DNA of 64,000 nt from an uncultured Eubacteriales bacterium (GCA_900315675.1 OMZY01000001.1:434001-498000); one strand, 5' to 3'; shown: positions 34,064 through 44,672, counted from the stretch's first letter. Numbers and translations are program-made. Notes: a model not told the origin generated them from the letters alone.

Positions 34064-35734
34064 TTGATACAGTTTAAAACGATTGACGGTTTGCTTCTGC
34101 GTGATATGGTAATGGCGGGAACTGCCATTCTGGAGAAAAACCGTGAAGCGGTTGACGCCCTCAATGTTTTTCCTGTTCCGGATGGTGATACAGGCACCAA
34201 TATGTCATTAACCATGCAGTCCGCCACAAGGGAACTCAACAGCAAAGAGTATCTTCGTGCGGATGAAGCAGCCAATGCTCTGGCGAAAGGTGCACTGAAA
34301 GGGGCACGCGGCAATTCCGGCGTTATTACCAGCCAGCTTCTGCGCGGTTTTGCCAAAGCTCTGAACGGAGTTGAAAAAATCACTCCGGTACAGTTTGCAG
34401 AAGCACTGCTCAAAGGATCAGAAATGGCTTATAAAGCCGTTATGAAGCCTAAGGAAGGTACAATACTGACCGTAGCAAGAGTCGTTGCTGAAGATGCCAT
34501 GAAGCAGGCGCAGAAAGCACCGGACGATTACGATCAGCTGATTTCCGTTATACTGAAGAGCGGAGAAGCGATCCTGAAAAAAACGCCGGATATGCTTCCC
34601 GCACTGAAACAGGCAGGCGTTGTCGATTCGGGCGGCCGCGGCCTTATGCTGATCTATCAGGGATATGCCGCTGTTTTAAGAGGTGAGGATATCACTTCAG
34701 CGGATGCCCTGATGGAAGATGATGTACAGACTGTATCTGACGATTGTCACGATCTGACCAGAGACCTGACATACACATACTGTGTATCGTTTAAACTGAT
34801 CAACTTCCGTGAAGACTGCGATGAACATGATCTCGACTCATTCAGAAGAAGGCTGAATCGGATCGGCGATGCCGTTTCCGTTACCGGCGACCTGACCGGA
34901 GCCGAAGTTCATGTGCATACGGATAATCCCGGTTTTGCCCTTGATTACGGCATTGAACTTGCCGAAATTATTGAAATCAAGATAGATAATCTTGCCGACA
35001 TGAAACGTGCGCTTGAGGCCGGGAACAAACAGGAAGAAAAGGTTACGGAAGAAGCAGAGGAAAACAGTGCACCGGAAAAGCGATACGGATTTGTTGCTGT
35101 TTCTCTGGGAAACGGTTTTTCACAGTTCTTTACCGAACTGAATGTGGATCAGATCGTAGAGGGCGGTCAGACCATGAATCCCTCTGTGGATGATCTGATG
35201 AACGCGATCAGGCAGGTGAAGGCAGAGTGTGTATATGTTCTGCCCAATAACGGTAATGTGATTTTTGCAGCTAATCAGGCTGCGGAATTATCTCCCAATG
35301 ATGTTCGCGTGATTCCTACAAAGAATGTAGCAATGGGAATTGCTGCAGCCATTGCATTCCAGAATGACGCAGAACCTGATGAGAACATGCAGCGTATGAC
35401 CGAAGCAGCCCAGCATGTCAAGACTGCAATGGTCACCTACGCCATCCGCGACAGCGAATATAACGGCATCGAAATCAAACAGGGAGACATTATCGGGTTG
35501 CATAACGGACAAATTGAATTTTCCGGACATTCCGTACACGATGTAGTGCTTGAAATGATGAAGGAAATTGTTACCGATGAAGACGAACTGATTACAGTAT
35601 ATTACGGTGCAGACGTGTCGGAAGAAGACGCCAAAGCCATCGCAGAAGAAATCGAGGAGCAGTACGAAGACTGCGATGTGGAATACCATAACGGCGGACA
35701 GCCTTTATATTATTATCTGATCTCTGTGGAGTAA
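34064..35734 (+). CDS. fakA: DAK2/DegV-type fatty acid kinase subunit FakA (YloV)
   Basis: A 556-residue protein of the FakA/YloV family. The N-terminal DhaL-like kinase domain (about 1-205) has NVFPVPDGDTGTNMSLT with metal-binding Asp residues and GARGNSGVITSQLLRGFA. The C-terminal part resembles the FakB-interacting domain. FakA phosphorylates fatty acids bound to a FakB partner, feeding phospholipid synthesis. Start TTG at 34064 has GGAGGA upstream. No fakB is in the window; plsY, another phospholipid gene, lies 6 kb downstream on the opposite strand. Confidence 0.92.
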   Translation: MIQFKTIDGLLLRDMVMAGTAILEKNREAVDALNVFPVPDGDTGTNMSLTMQSATRELNSKEYLRADEAANALAKGALKGARGNSGVITSQLLRGFAKALNGVEKITPVQFAEALLKGSEMAYKAVMKPKEGTILTVARVVAEDAMKQAQKAPDDYDQLISVILKSGEAILKKTPDMLPALKQAGVVDSGGRGLMLIYQGYAAVLRGEDITSADALMEDDVQTVSDDCHDLTRDLTYTYCVSFKLINFREDCDEHDLDSFRRRLNRIGDAVSVTGDLTGAEVHVHTDNPGFALDYGIELAEIIEIKIDNLADMKRALEAGNKQEEKVTEEAEENSAPEKRYGFVAVSLGNGFSQFFTELNVDQIVEGGQTMNPSVDDLMNAIRQVKAECVYVLPNNGNVIFAANQAAELSPNDVRVIPTKNVAMGIAAAIAFQNDAEPDENMQRMTEAAQHVKTAMVTYAIRDSEYNGIEIKQGDIIGLHNGQIEFSGHSVHDVVLEMMKEIVTDEDELITVYYGADVSEEDAKAIAEEIEEQYEDCDVEYHNGGQPLYYYLISVE

Positions 35735-35737
35735 AAA

Positions 35738-37744
35738 ATGGAACTGACCGAAATGGCGGGGATCGGTCCTGCGAGGACAGAAGCATTACGCGCAATGGGA
35801 ATTATCTCATTGCGCGATTTGCTGTATACTCTGCCTGAACGGTATGAGGATTACAGTACTGTAAGTTCCTGCAACACCAATAAACCGGGGAACATACTCA
35901 TAGAAGGCACGGTTCTTCAGGATCCAAGGCTTTCCGTATATCACGGGCTCAGAAAAGTAACCATAACTGTGGAGGATGAAACAGGGAAAATGCCGGTATG
36001 CTGGTATAATGCTCCCTGGATTCAAAATTCTGTCTCCGCCGGTCAGAAAATACGGCTTTACGGTCGCCTGCAGATTAAAAACAACAGGAGAACGCTTCAG
36101 AATCCGCGGTTTGCTTCCAATGAAAAAGGTCTGATTCCTGTATACCGGAGCATGAAAGGATTTCCCGCAAAAACATTTCGCAATCTGATCACAGAAGCAC
36201 TGAAAACAGTTGATGACTGCTGCCCGGAAACGCTGCCGTCCGAGTTCAGGATTGCATACCGCCTCTGTGAACTGAATTATGCGATCAGGCAAGCGCACTT
36301 TCCGGACAGCTATGCAGCCCTGAACCTGGCCAGAAGAAGGCTTTCTTTCGAAAGGGTCTTACTCTATCTTGTATATGTTTCCATGTCCGGAACCCAGAAA
36401 CAGAATGGTTTTCCCATGGATATACCGGAGGAGAAAATCAAATCTTACTGGCAGTCTCAGCCGTTTCTCCCGACCAAAGCCCAGCAGGCAGTGCTGAAGG
36501 AAATTGCATCGGATCTTAGGAAAAAAACAGCCATGAGCCGAATGGTCCAGGGCGATGTCGGCTGCGGTAAAACGGCAGTTGCTTTCGGTGCCATATATCT
36601 GGCTGTATCAGCAGGATATCAGTGTTCCATGATGGCACCTACTGAAATACTGGCGGTACAGCATTATGAAAATGCCAGAAAAACTCTGGAGCCGTTGGGA
36701 ATACGATGCAGACTTCTGACCGGCAGCACAAAAACAAAGGATCGGAAAACGATCCTTCAGGAACTGAAAGGACAGCAGTGCGATGCTGTTTTCGGTACCC
36801 ATGCACTTATCAGCAAAAATGTTGAATACGGAAAACTCGGACTTGTTATAACAGATGAACAGCACAGGTTCGGCGTCAACCAGCGGAGCAGCCTGCAGAT
36901 GAAAGGGAAAAAGGAAAACATTTCTCCGCATGTACTGGTTATGTCCGCAACACCTATCCCGCGTACACTTGCGCTGATCCTGTACGGTGATCTTGATCTG
37001 TCAGTAATCGATGAACTGCCGGAGGGACGTATACCAGTCAAAACGAGAATAGTTCCGGAACATAAAAGGGAAGATATGTACAGCTTCCTGCGCAAGGAAA
37101 TCGCGAAAGGGAAGCAGGCTTATATTGTGTGTCCCCTGGTAGATGAAAATGAGGAAAAAACAGAGCTTCACAGCGCAAAAGCTTTGTTTGACAGCCTGCG
37201 AAAACATGAGATGAAAGGCCTGCGTGTAGGTCTGACATGGGGATCGCAGAAACCAAATGAGAAAGATCAGGTTCTTCACGATTTTACGGAAGGGAAATAC
37301 GATGTGCTGGTTTCAACAACTGTAATTGAAGTCGGGGTCAATAACCCGAACGCAACGATTATGGTGATTGAAAACGCAGAAAGATACGGATTAAGTCAGC
37401 TTCATCAGCTTCGCGGAAGGGTAGGCAGAGGAAGGGATGAAAGCTGGTGCTTCCTGTTTGCCGAACCGTCCGAGAAACTGAACACATTCTGTTCAACCAA
37501 CGACGGATTTATCATAGCACAAAAGGATATGGAACTGCGCGGACCGGGCGATCTGATCGGAACGAGACAGTCCGGAGAACCGGACAGCCCATTCCTTTTT
37601 TCCGACATCCGCCTGCTTGACGAGGTTACGCATTGTGTCAGTGATTTACAGCATAATCCCTCAATGAAAAATGCGATGATTACCATTCAGAAGAATGCGG
37701 AAGCCTATTTTTCTGAGATCGGAAGGGAAATTGCCCTGAACTGA
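35738..37744 (+). CDS. recG: ATP-dependent DNA helicase RecG
   Basis: A 668-residue superfamily 2 helicase that remodels stalled forks and Holliday junctions. The N-terminal wedge/OB domain is at about 55-145. The helicase core shows the Q-like motif LPTKAQQAVLKEI, Walker A GDVGCGKTAVAFGAIY, DEQHRFG (DEAD-box variant), MSATPIPRTLALILYGD and the C-terminal QLRGRVGRGRDESWCFLF. It begins 3 nt after the fakA stop and converges on hemW with 4 nt between stops. Confidence 0.96.
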   Translation: MELTEMAGIGPARTEALRAMGIISLRDLLYTLPERYEDYSTVSSCNTNKPGNILIEGTVLQDPRLSVYHGLRKVTITVEDETGKMPVCWYNAPWIQNSVSAGQKIRLYGRLQIKNNRRTLQNPRFASNEKGLIPVYRSMKGFPAKTFRNLITEALKTVDDCCPETLPSEFRIAYRLCELNYAIRQAHFPDSYAALNLARRRLSFERVLLYLVYVSMSGTQKQNGFPMDIPEEKIKSYWQSQPFLPTKAQQAVLKEIASDLRKKTAMSRMVQGDVGCGKTAVAFGAIYLAVSAGYQCSMMAPTEILAVQHYENARKTLEPLGIRCRLLTGSTKTKDRKTILQELKGQQCDAVFGTHALISKNVEYGKLGLVITDEQHRFGVNQRSSLQMKGKKENISPHVLVMSATPIPRTLALILYGDLDLSVIDELPEGRIPVKTRIVPEHKREDMYSFLRKEIAKGKQAYIVCPLVDENEEKTELHSAKALFDSLRKHEMKGLRVGLTWGSQKPNEKDQVLHDFTEGKYDVLVSTTVIEVGVNNPNATIMVIENAERYGLSQLHQLRGRVGRGRDESWCFLFAEPSEKLNTFCSTNDGFIIAQKDMELRGPGDLIGTRQSGEPDSPFLFSDIRLLDEVTHCVSDLQHNPSMKNAMITIQKNAEAYFSEIGREIALN

Positions 37745-37748
37745 ACCC

Positions 37749-38897
37749 TTAATCCATCAGTTCCACAAGAATACTGTTTTGTATATCCAGTCCGCGATCT
37801 GTCATTTTCCAATAATTTCCTTCATGGAAAAGCAGGCCTGATTTTTCCAGTTTGCGCATTTTATCGCCATACAGAGTCTCCATGAAGACACCATGCTTTT
37901 TGAAAAAATCATCTTCACTGATTCCCCGGGTCATTCTGAAGCCCAGCATAATGGTTTCGAAGCGTGAAGCATCCGAGGAAATCAGTTCATCTGCTGTTAC
38001 AGCATGATTTTTGTCAACCATCGCAAAGTATTCATCCAGTGTTTCCGGATTGGCCCTGCGACGGTAACACATCCCATGAACGGACCGTTTCAGATCGGAC
38101 ATGGAAGCGGCAGAAACACCAAGGCCTATATAAGGAATCTGAGTCCAGTAGCCGATATTATGTACACACTCAAATCCCGGCTGAGCAAAATTGGATATTT
38201 CATAACGGCTGAAACCATGGCTCTTCAGGAGATGTACAGCGGAATCATACATTTTTCTTTCCAGATCAGGATCAGGAAGATGTATACGGTTTAGCTGAAG
38301 ATCCTGATACAGAGGCGTGCCTTCTTCCGGTATGAGACCGTACGCACTGATATGACAGGGAGAAAGGGAAAGCGCAGTGTTCAGCGTGTCAGACCAGTCG
38401 GATTCAGTCTGACCGGGAATACCGAAAATAAGATCAAGACTGATATTGGTAATCCCGGCATCACGGGCAAGCCGAAAAGAAGAGGCAACATCTTCCGGCC
38501 TGTGGATTCGTCCGAGCAGTGACAGAAGATGTTCCTGGGACGCCTGCATCCCGAAGGAAAGCCTGTTGATGCCCAGGCCTGAAGCTGCGGAAATCCAGTC
38601 TTTTGTTACAGTGCCTGGATTTGCTTCGGATGTAAACTCGGAAAGCGAATCAAAACCATATATCTTTTTCAGACCCAGTATCAGTTTTTCGAGCAGTGCA
38701 GGCGGGAGAAGGGAAGGTGTTCCTCCGCCAATATAGACGGTTGTAACAGGTTCCTCCGCCTCAGATATTCTGAAAGAAGCCTCTTTCAGCAAATGGTCTA
38801 CATATGTTTCAAAATAAGCTTCTTTCCCGACAAAAGACGCAAAGGAACAGTAGCGGCATTTCTTTCGGCAGAAGGGTATGTGTATATATAATTCCAT
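37749..38897 (-). CDS. hemW: Radical SAM protein HemW (haem chaperone, HemN-like)
   Basis: A 382-residue radical SAM enzyme. The [4Fe-4S] motif CRKKCRYCSF lies at the extreme N-terminus after MELYIHIPF, the invariant HemW start. GGGTPSLL, the SFGMQA segment and SLDLIFGIPGQTE follow. It lacks the extra N-terminal region of HemN, so the name HemW (haem-binding, not coproporphyrinogen oxidase) fits better. Last gene of the DUF512-der-plsY-lepA-SLOG-hemW operon. Its first 100 nt overlap the end of the SLOG gene in a different frame. Confidence 0.92.
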   Translation of the reverse strand: MELYIHIPFCRKKCRYCSFASFVGKEAYFETYVDHLLKEASFRISEAEEPVTTVYIGGGTPSLLPPALLEKLILGLKKIYGFDSLSEFTSEANPGTVTKDWISAASGLGINRLSFGMQASQEHLLSLLGRIHRPEDVASSFRLARDAGITNISLDLIFGIPGQTESDWSDTLNTALSLSPCHISAYGLIPEEGTPLYQDLQLNRIHLPDPDLERKMYDSAVHLLKSHGFSRYEISNFAQPGFECVHNIGYWTQIPYIGLGVSAASMSDLKRSVHGMCYRRRANPETLDEYFAMVDKNHAVTADELISSDASRFETIMLGFRMTRGISEDDFFKKHGVFMETLYGDKMRKLEKSGLLFHEGNYWKMTDRGLDIQNSILVELMD

Positions 38898-39433
38898 GTT
38901 TTTTCCCTCATAATGTCCGCGCTGATATCCTGGTCTACAGCAAGATTGACTATATTGATCCTGCTGCTTTGCAAAGCATAACGTACAGTATAAGCAGTGC
39001 CTCCGCGCATATGTGACAAGTAGCAGATACAAAGGGAGGATCTGTCCGCCATATATCTGTTTCGGGTGAGCATTGCACCCTGATAATAATGAGGAGAAAG
39101 AATCGTTTTTTCATCAGCCTGTTCCAGAATCCGGGCATAAATACGCTTATCGCTTTCCTGCCATCTCGCACTCTGAGTTTCACACGGAATCGCAAGGGAT
39201 AGAATAACATCCGGATAAATTTTTTTGAACCGCAGCGTCTGCAAAGCGGCCAATGTATCAAAACCCAGCGCACATCCGCAGAAAAAACGCCTGTAGCCTT
39301 CTGAATAAGCACAGGAAAGGCTATGAAAGAGCCTGTCAGAGATAAGGCCGATTTCATCCGAAGGCAGATGCCGGTGTCCTGTGAAAAACGCAGTGGAACG
39401 GATATTCTCTTCCGATAAAAGATGTTTTTCCAT
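38798..39433 (-). CDS. SLOG-family protein (DUF1273/YpsA-like)
   Basis: A 211-residue protein with the SLOG Rossmann-like motifs of the DUF1273/YpsA family: TAFFTGHRHLP near residue 14 and FFCGCALGFDTLAALQTL at about 50, predicted to bind a nucleotide-like ligand. In other bacteria YpsA affects cell division, but the ligand is unknown. It begins 5 nt after the lepA stop. Its last 33 codons overlap hemW by 100 nt in another frame, so the C-terminal 35 residues may be a read-through extension caused by loss of an earlier stop. Confidence 0.75.
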   Translation of the reverse strand: MEKHLLSEENIRSTAFFTGHRHLPSDEIGLISDRLFHSLSCAYSEGYRRFFCGCALGFDTLAALQTLRFKKIYPDVILSLAIPCETQSARWQESDKRIYARILEQADEKTILSPHYYQGAMLTRNRYMADRSSLCICYLSHMRGGTAYTVRYALQSSRINIVNLAVDQDISADIMREKTWNYIYTYPSAERNAATVPLRLLSGKKLILKHM

Positions 39434-39438
39434 AGGAA

Positions 39439-41238
39439 TCAGTCCATCTTAAGTACAGCAAGGAATGCTTCACTGGGCACCTGAACGGTTCCGAACTGAC
39501 GCATACGTTTTTTACCTTCTTTTTGTTTTTCCAGCAGCTTTTTCTTCCGGGTTATGTCACCGCCGTAACATTTGGCCAGCACATCCTTGCGCATTGCTTT
39601 GACTGTTTCACGTGCGATTACTTTTCCGCCAACAGCAGCCTGTATCGGAATTTCAAACATCTGGCGCGGTATGACATCCTTCAGTTTTTCGGCGATGCTC
39701 CTGCCACGTGCATAGGCTTTCTCACGGTGTACGATAATGGAAAAAGCATCACAGATATCACCGTTCAGAAGGATATCCAGCTTTACGAGATCGCTGGCAC
39801 GATAATCCTTCAGCTCATAGTCAAAAGATGCATAGCCGCGGCTTCTGCTCTTGATCTGATCAAAGAAATCAAAAATGATCTCATTCAGAGGCATATCATA
39901 ATTCAGCTTAACACGATTACCTTCATATTGCATATCAATGAATATGCCCCGTTTATCCTGACATAATTCCATCAGGGTTCCGACGTATTCCTGCGGGGTA
40001 TAGAGAGTTGCATGAACAAAGGGTTCTTCCATTCCGGCAATTTCACCGATAGGAGGAAGATTTGTCGGATTGTCTATCATCAGTTCCGTGCCGTTTGTTT
40101 TGATAACACGGTAAATAACGCTGGGAGCTGTTGTTACAAGGTTCAGATCAAATTCACGTTCCAGGCGGGAGGTAATAATATCCATGTGCAGCAGACCGAG
40201 GAAACCGCAGCGGAATCCATAGCCAAGCGCAACAGAAGTCTCAGGTTCAAAAGTGAGGGAGGCGTCATTCATCCGCAGTTTTTCCAGAGCGTCTTTTAAT
40301 GCCGGATAATCCGCTCCGTCAGCCGGATAAATACCGCAGTAAACCATCGGAGTTACATGACGATATCCGGGCAAAGGCTTCTCAGCCGGACGGGAAGCAT
40401 CGGTAATTGTATCACCAACCCGTGTATCACGAACATCCTTAATAGAGGCTGAAACATAGCCGACATCCCCGGCCCTGAGCTCGCTGCACGGACGGTAACC
40501 GGGATCAAAAGTTCCGACTTCCACGACATCAAATTCACTGCCGGTGGCCATCATACGCATTTTCATTCCCGAACGAATGGTCCCGTCCATCACGCGGATG
40601 AAACAGATTGCCCCTTTGTAATTGTCATAGTAAGCATCAAAGATAAGCGCTTTCAGAGGCGCATCCGGATCTCCTTCCGGAGCCGGAATATGATTGACAA
40701 TCGCTTCAAGGACATCTTCCACATTCAAACCTGTTTTGGCGGAAATCAGGGGAGCATAACTGGCATCCAGGCCGATTACATCTTCGATTTCCTGACGGAC
40801 TTCATCCGGCCTTGCGGAAGGAAGATCTATTTTGTTGATAACAGGAATTGTTTCAAGATTATGTTCCAGCGCCATGTAAACGTTGGCGAGCGTCTGAGCT
40901 TCTATTCCCTGGGTAGCATCCACCACAAGCAGCGCGCCTTCACAAGCGGCAAGAGCACGGCTGACTTCATAGGTAAAGTCAACATGACCGGGTGTATCAA
41001 TGAGATTGAGAATATAATCCTGGCCGTTTCTGGCACGGTATGTCATGTGTACGGCCTTACTTTTGATTGTAATGCCGCGCTCACGTTCAAGTTCCATGCT
41101 GTCAAGGATCTGCTCAACCATCTCGCGTTTTTCGAAAACGCCTGTTTTTTCCAGTATTCTGTCAGCAAGCGTACTTTTGCCGTGGTCAATATGCGCCACA
41201 ATACAGAAATTACGGATGCTTTTCATATCATTGGTCAT
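39439..41238 (-). CDS. lepA: Elongation factor 4 (LepA)
   Basis: A 599-residue translational GTPase that acts on ribosome translocation or biogenesis. G-domain motifs: [16 protein letters not shown] (G1), [12 protein letters not shown] (G2), DTPGHVDF (G3) and NKIDLPSA (G4). The LepA-specific C-terminal domain has [32 protein letters not shown] and the end [19 protein letters not shown]. Length matches the family. It is 13 nt downstream of plsY. Confidence 0.97.
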   Translation of the reverse strand: MTNDMKSIRNFCIVAHIDHGKSTLADRILEKTGVFEKREMVEQILDSMELERERGITIKSKAVHMTYRARNGQDYILNLIDTPGHVDFTYEVSRALAACEGALLVVDATQGIEAQTLANVYMALEHNLETIPVINKIDLPSARPDEVRQEIEDVIGLDASYAPLISAKTGLNVEDVLEAIVNHIPAPEGDPDAPLKALIFDAYYDNYKGAICFIRVMDGTIRSGMKMRMMATGSEFDVVEVGTFDPGYRPCSELRAGDVGYVSASIKDVRDTRVGDTITDASRPAEKPLPGYRHVTPMVYCGIYPADGADYPALKDALEKLRMNDASLTFEPETSVALGYGFRCGFLGLLHMDIITSRLEREFDLNLVTTAPSVIYRVIKTNGTELMIDNPTNLPPIGEIAGMEEPFVHATLYTPQEYVGTLMELCQDKRGIFIDMQYEGNRVKLNYDMPLNEIIFDFFDQIKSRSRGYASFDYELKDYRASDLVKLDILLNGDICDAFSIIVHREKAYARGRSIAEKLKDVIPRQMFEIPIQAAVGGKVIARETVKAMRKDVLAKCYGGDITRKKKLLEKQKEGKKRMRQFGTVQVPSEAFLAVLKMD

Positions 41239-41251
41239 GAAGGCCTCCAGA

Positions 41252-41860
41252 TTATTTAGCTTTGTTGCCGAGTTTATTTTCCGTCCCGTGAATCAGACGG
41301 CTGATGTTGGCATGATGCCTGGCTATACACATAGCCATCAGCAAAAAGGCCCACACAATAATACAGGGATTCCCGCTGCTGAAAAAGAAGGAAAGAATAA
41401 AGAACGCCGTGACAAGCAGCATGCTTCCGACAGAAATATACCTGAAAAGCGCGATGACCGCGACGGTGACAGCTATACAGATCAGCGCGGGCACCGGGAA
41501 ACAATACAGCATGACTCCGCCTGTTGTAGCGACACCTTTTCCTCCACGGAAATGAAAGAAAACAGGCCAGTTATGACCGATGACACAGCAGAGACCGGCA
41601 AGCATGGCGCAAAAATGGTTCCCGGTAATCAGCCATGCAAGCAGGCAGGAAAGAATCCCCTTCAGGCCGTCGATCAGAAAAGTAATGATGCCGTATTTCC
41701 AGCCCATGGTACGCTGCACGTTACTGGCACCTGTGCTTTTGCTTCCGACAGTATGCAGGTCGGGACCGTTAGCCAGTCGGGAAGTAATAATGCCTCCGGA
41801 CACAGAACCCAGAAGATAGCCAATCACGCAGGTCAGAATATAAAGGATTTCCTTAGGCAT
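41252..41860 (-). CDS. plsY: Glycerol-3-phosphate acyltransferase PlsY
   Basis: A 202-residue integral membrane enzyme that acylates glycerol 3-phosphate from acyl-phosphate, the first step of phospholipid synthesis. Hallmarks: [15 protein letters not shown] at the N-terminus, the [15 protein letters not shown] motif, [13 protein letters not shown] and [20 protein letters not shown]. Several membrane helices are visible. It lies between der and lepA with 5- and 13-nt gaps. FakA, encoded nearby, can feed the acyl-phosphate route. Confidence 0.95.
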   Translation of the reverse strand: MPKEILYILTCVIGYLLGSVSGGIITSRLANGPDLHTVGSKSTGASNVQRTMGWKYGIITFLIDGLKGILSCLLAWLITGNHFCAMLAGLCCVIGHNWPVFFHFRGGKGVATTGGVMLYCFPVPALICIAVTVAVIALFRYISVGSMLLVTAFFILSFFFSSGNPCIIVWAFLLMAMCIARHHANISRLIHGTENKLGNKAK

Positions 41861-41865
41861 AAATA

Positions 41866-43197
41866 TTACTCCTCCTTCTTCTTTTCCCGCAGAATGAAGC
41901 GGATCGGCGTTCCCTCCAGCTGGAAGGTTTTTCTGAAATAGTTTTCCAGATATCTTTCATAAGCGAAAAACATCAGTTTTTCATCATTGACAAAGAGTAC
42001 AAAAGACGGCGGCTGAACACCACCCTGTGTGGCATAGTAGATTTTGAGCCTTCTTCCACCCTGCATCGGGGGCTGAAGGGCATTTACCGCATCATTAAGT
42101 ACATCATTCAGGATGCCGGTTGTGATCCGGCGGCATGCTGTAGCATAGACTTCCTTTACCTTGTCCAGAATCTGACTGACACGCTGACCGGATTTTGCAG
42201 AAATAAAGAGAACAGGTGCATAGCTCATGAATTTCAGGTCATCCAGCACCTTTTTCCTGTAGCTTTCATAGGTTCCGGTCTCTTTCTCGATCATGTCCCA
42301 TTTGTTGATTACGACAATGACTGCTTTGCCCTCATCGTGAATGAGTCCGGCTATTTTCGTGTCTTGCTCGGTGACGCCATCATTGGCGTCTATCAGGAGC
42401 AGTACAACATCACTGCGGCGGATAGCGGCAATGGAGCGCAGTACGCTGTAACGTTCCAGTGTTTCATCCTCAACAGAACGTTTCCGCCTGATACCTGCCG
42501 TGTCTATAATGTTGTAAACAGTTCCGTCCGAATCCGTATATTCAGAATCGATGGCGTCCCGTGTTGTTCCGGCGATATCAGATACCATGGTTCTTTTCTC
42601 ACCGAGCAGACGGTTTGTCAGGGAGCTTTTCCCTACATTGGGGCGTCCGACGATAGCAAGCTGAATCGGCGGAATCTCCTCGGTATCGCCCTGTTTATTA
42701 TCGGGGAACAGTTCAATCAGCCGATCCAGAAGATCTCCGAAGCCGAGCATATTGACGCTGCTGATTCCAATCGGATCACCGAGACCGAGTTCATAGAACT
42801 CATAAAGGTTTTCATTCAGGTCCAGATAGTCTACTTTGTTTACAACCAGCAGAACAGGTTTTTCAGTTTTACGGAGTATGTTGGCAACATCCTTATCATC
42901 TTCCGTCAGACCGTCTCTGGCATCTGTGAAAAAACAGACAACATCCGCCAGTTCCATAGCAATTTCAGCCTGTTCCCTCATCTGACTGAGAAGAACATCA
43001 TCGCTGCGCGGATCGATACCGCCGGTATCAATCAGCGTAAATGCGTGACCAAGCCATTCAGCATCCGCGGTGATTCTGTCTCTTGTAACACCGGGCATAT
43101 CGTCCACTATGCTGATTCGTTTTCCGGCCATTTTATTAAAGAAGGTGGATTTGCCGACGTTCGGTCTGCCGACAATAGCAACGAGCGGTTTAGCCAT
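41866..43197 (-). CDS. der: Ribosome biogenesis GTPase Der (EngA)
   Basis: A 443-residue protein with two tandem G domains. The first has GRPNVGKSTFFNKM, DTGG and NKVD; the second has GRPNVGKSSLTNRL, DTAGIRRK and NKWD. A C-terminal KH-like domain ends it. Der is needed for 50S assembly. ATG at 43197 is supported by GGAGGAAG 5 nt upstream. The start overlaps the end of the DUF512 radical SAM gene by 8 nt, the usual clostridial pairing. Confidence 0.97.
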   Translation of the reverse strand: MAKPLVAIVGRPNVGKSTFFNKMAGKRISIVDDMPGVTRDRITADAEWLGHAFTLIDTGGIDPRSDDVLLSQMREQAEIAMELADVVCFFTDARDGLTEDDKDVANILRKTEKPVLLVVNKVDYLDLNENLYEFYELGLGDPIGISSVNMLGFGDLLDRLIELFPDNKQGDTEEIPPIQLAIVGRPNVGKSSLTNRLLGEKRTMVSDIAGTTRDAIDSEYTDSDGTVYNIIDTAGIRRKRSVEDETLERYSVLRSIAAIRRSDVVLLLIDANDGVTEQDTKIAGLIHDEGKAVIVVINKWDMIEKETGTYESYRKKVLDDLKFMSYAPVLFISAKSGQRVSQILDKVKEVYATACRRITTGILNDVLNDAVNALQPPMQGGRRLKIYYATQGGVQPPSFVLFVNDEKLMFFAYERYLENYFRKTFQLEGTPIRFILREKKKEE

Positions 43198-44512
43198 TTT
43201 CTTCCTCCATTCCCCACAAAGCGCGGATAAAAGACTCACCGTTATTCTGTACAACTCTTATCGGTTTCCCAAGTGCTTTCCGGACATCATCAAGGGTTGT
43301 TTCATCCAGGAAGCATTCTGTTTGCGCACGAAGCATTGTATCGCAAAGCATCAGTTCAGAACAGGGAATACCTTTCAGTTCATCAATCAGGTCTCTGCCG
43401 ACAATCAGCCCCGTTACCGTTATGGATTCCCCGAAAAATCTGTTAATGACCGCCACAACCTGGACGTCGGTTCCTTCCGGCGCATAACGCTGTGCCAGCT
43501 TTTCAATAAACGGACGGGCGGATACACCGGTCGGAATCAGTATTTTCCTTCCGGGAACAGTATCCGGGAACCCTTCGGAGAAAAGAAATTCAAAGGCTTC
43601 CTGACATTCCTGTTCAAGCAGCCTCAGCATTCCTACGCCGTTTTCAATCTGCGGATAATCTTCATACTCAGAACTCTCCGGGATCGGTTCATTGCAGATA
43701 CAGTAAAATTCATCCGAAGGATAAACAAAACGTGTACCGAATTCCTGAAGATACTGCTGCTGATAGGATTTAACAAATTCAATCAGATTGCGTGCAGACT
43801 CTTTATCAAATCCTTTCAGATCAGCCAGACCCTGCCTGTGCTTTGTCAAACCTACCGGAACAATCGCCATGGACTGTGCGGCCGGGTAGAGGGACGCTAA
43901 ATCAGTGATTGTACGGCGAAGAATTTCACCGTCATTGACACCGGGACAGAGCACAACCTGACAATGAAACTGAAGATCGTTTTCCTTAAGAAGCCTCAGC
44001 CTGTCCATCAGGTTTCCCGCATTCCTGTTTCTCAGCATGACGCAACGGAGTTCAGGATCTGTTGCGTGAACAGAAATATAAAGAGGAGAAGCCTTCCTTT
44101 CCAGAATCCGGTTAAACTCCTCTTCAGAAACATTCGTCAGGGTAACATAGTTTCCCATCATCAGGCTGAGCCGCCAGTCGTCATCCTTGACGTAAAGCGT
44201 TTCTCTCATTCCCTGTGGAAGCTGATCCACAAAGCAGAAAAGACAGCGGTTGCGGCAGTGACGGGGTTTCATGGATTCAGTTTCATCCAGGCTGAGACCC
44301 AGCGGTGTCCACTCTGCCTTACGGATTGTATATTCATACGATGTATGATTGCGTTCCGTTATGACTTTCAGCAGCCTGGCAGAAGACAAAGACTGGTAGT
44401 CTATCTCATCCTGAACAGGAATATCGTTGATGGAGACAATCCGATCGTCAGGCAGGATCCCTGCCTTATCCGCAGGTGAACCGGCTGTGACAGCATCTAT
44501 TCTGACGGACAA
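43190..44512 (-). CDS. DUF512 PDZ/radical-SAM-like protein
   Basis: A protein of about 440 residues in the DUF512 (TIGR03279) family, common next to der in clostridia. The N-terminal PDZ-like domain (AVTAGSPADKAGILPDDRIVSIND) is followed by a radical-SAM-type Cys motif CRNRCLFCFVDQLPQGMR and VKDDDWRLSLMMGNYVTLTN, then the DUF512 region. The reaction is unknown. TTG at 44512 is preferred, because GAGGTG lies upstream of it; the frame is open to ATG 44527 without a good site. First gene of a six-gene operon. Confidence 0.85.
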   Translation of the reverse strand: MSVRIDAVTAGSPADKAGILPDDRIVSINDIPVQDEIDYQSLSSARLLKVITERNHTSYEYTIRKAEWTPLGLSLDETESMKPRHCRNRCLFCFVDQLPQGMRETLYVKDDDWRLSLMMGNYVTLTNVSEEEFNRILERKASPLYISVHATDPELRCVMLRNRNAGNLMDRLRLLKENDLQFHCQVVLCPGVNDGEILRRTITDLASLYPAAQSMAIVPVGLTKHRQGLADLKGFDKESARNLIEFVKSYQQQYLQEFGTRFVYPSDEFYCICNEPIPESSEYEDYPQIENGVGMLRLLEQECQEAFEFLFSEGFPDTVPGRKILIPTGVSARPFIEKLAQRYAPEGTDVQVVAVINRFFGESITVTGLIVGRDLIDELKGIPCSELMLCDTMLRAQTECFLDETTLDDVRKALGKPIRVVQNNGESFIRALWGMEEENG

Positions 44513-44548
44513 TACCACACACCTCATCCATAAAATATACCAACTTAT

Positions 44549-44577
44549 ATTATGCTTTTTTCATTTCCTGTTGTCAA
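44549..44577 (-). promoter_or_regulatory. Promoter of DUF512-der-plsY-lepA-SLOG-hemW operon
   Basis: Minus-strand TTGACA and CATAAT separated by 17 bp, about 35 nt upstream of the first start codon. The operon then has gaps of 13 nt or less throughout. Confidence 0.82.
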
Positions 44578-44606
44578 GGAACGCAAAGCCTGTGAACAAC
44601 GCAAGG

Positions 44607-44635
44607 TTGTTTTTTTATTCTGAAAATGATATGAT
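44607..44635 (+). promoter_or_regulatory. Promoter of mreB-like gene
   Basis: TTGTTT and TATGAT separated by 17 bp, divergent from the DUF512 operon promoter 30 bp away. Confidence 0.65.
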
Positions 44636-44672
44636 TTTTGAGAATATTTCGGAGATGATGGAAGGGTTTGTC

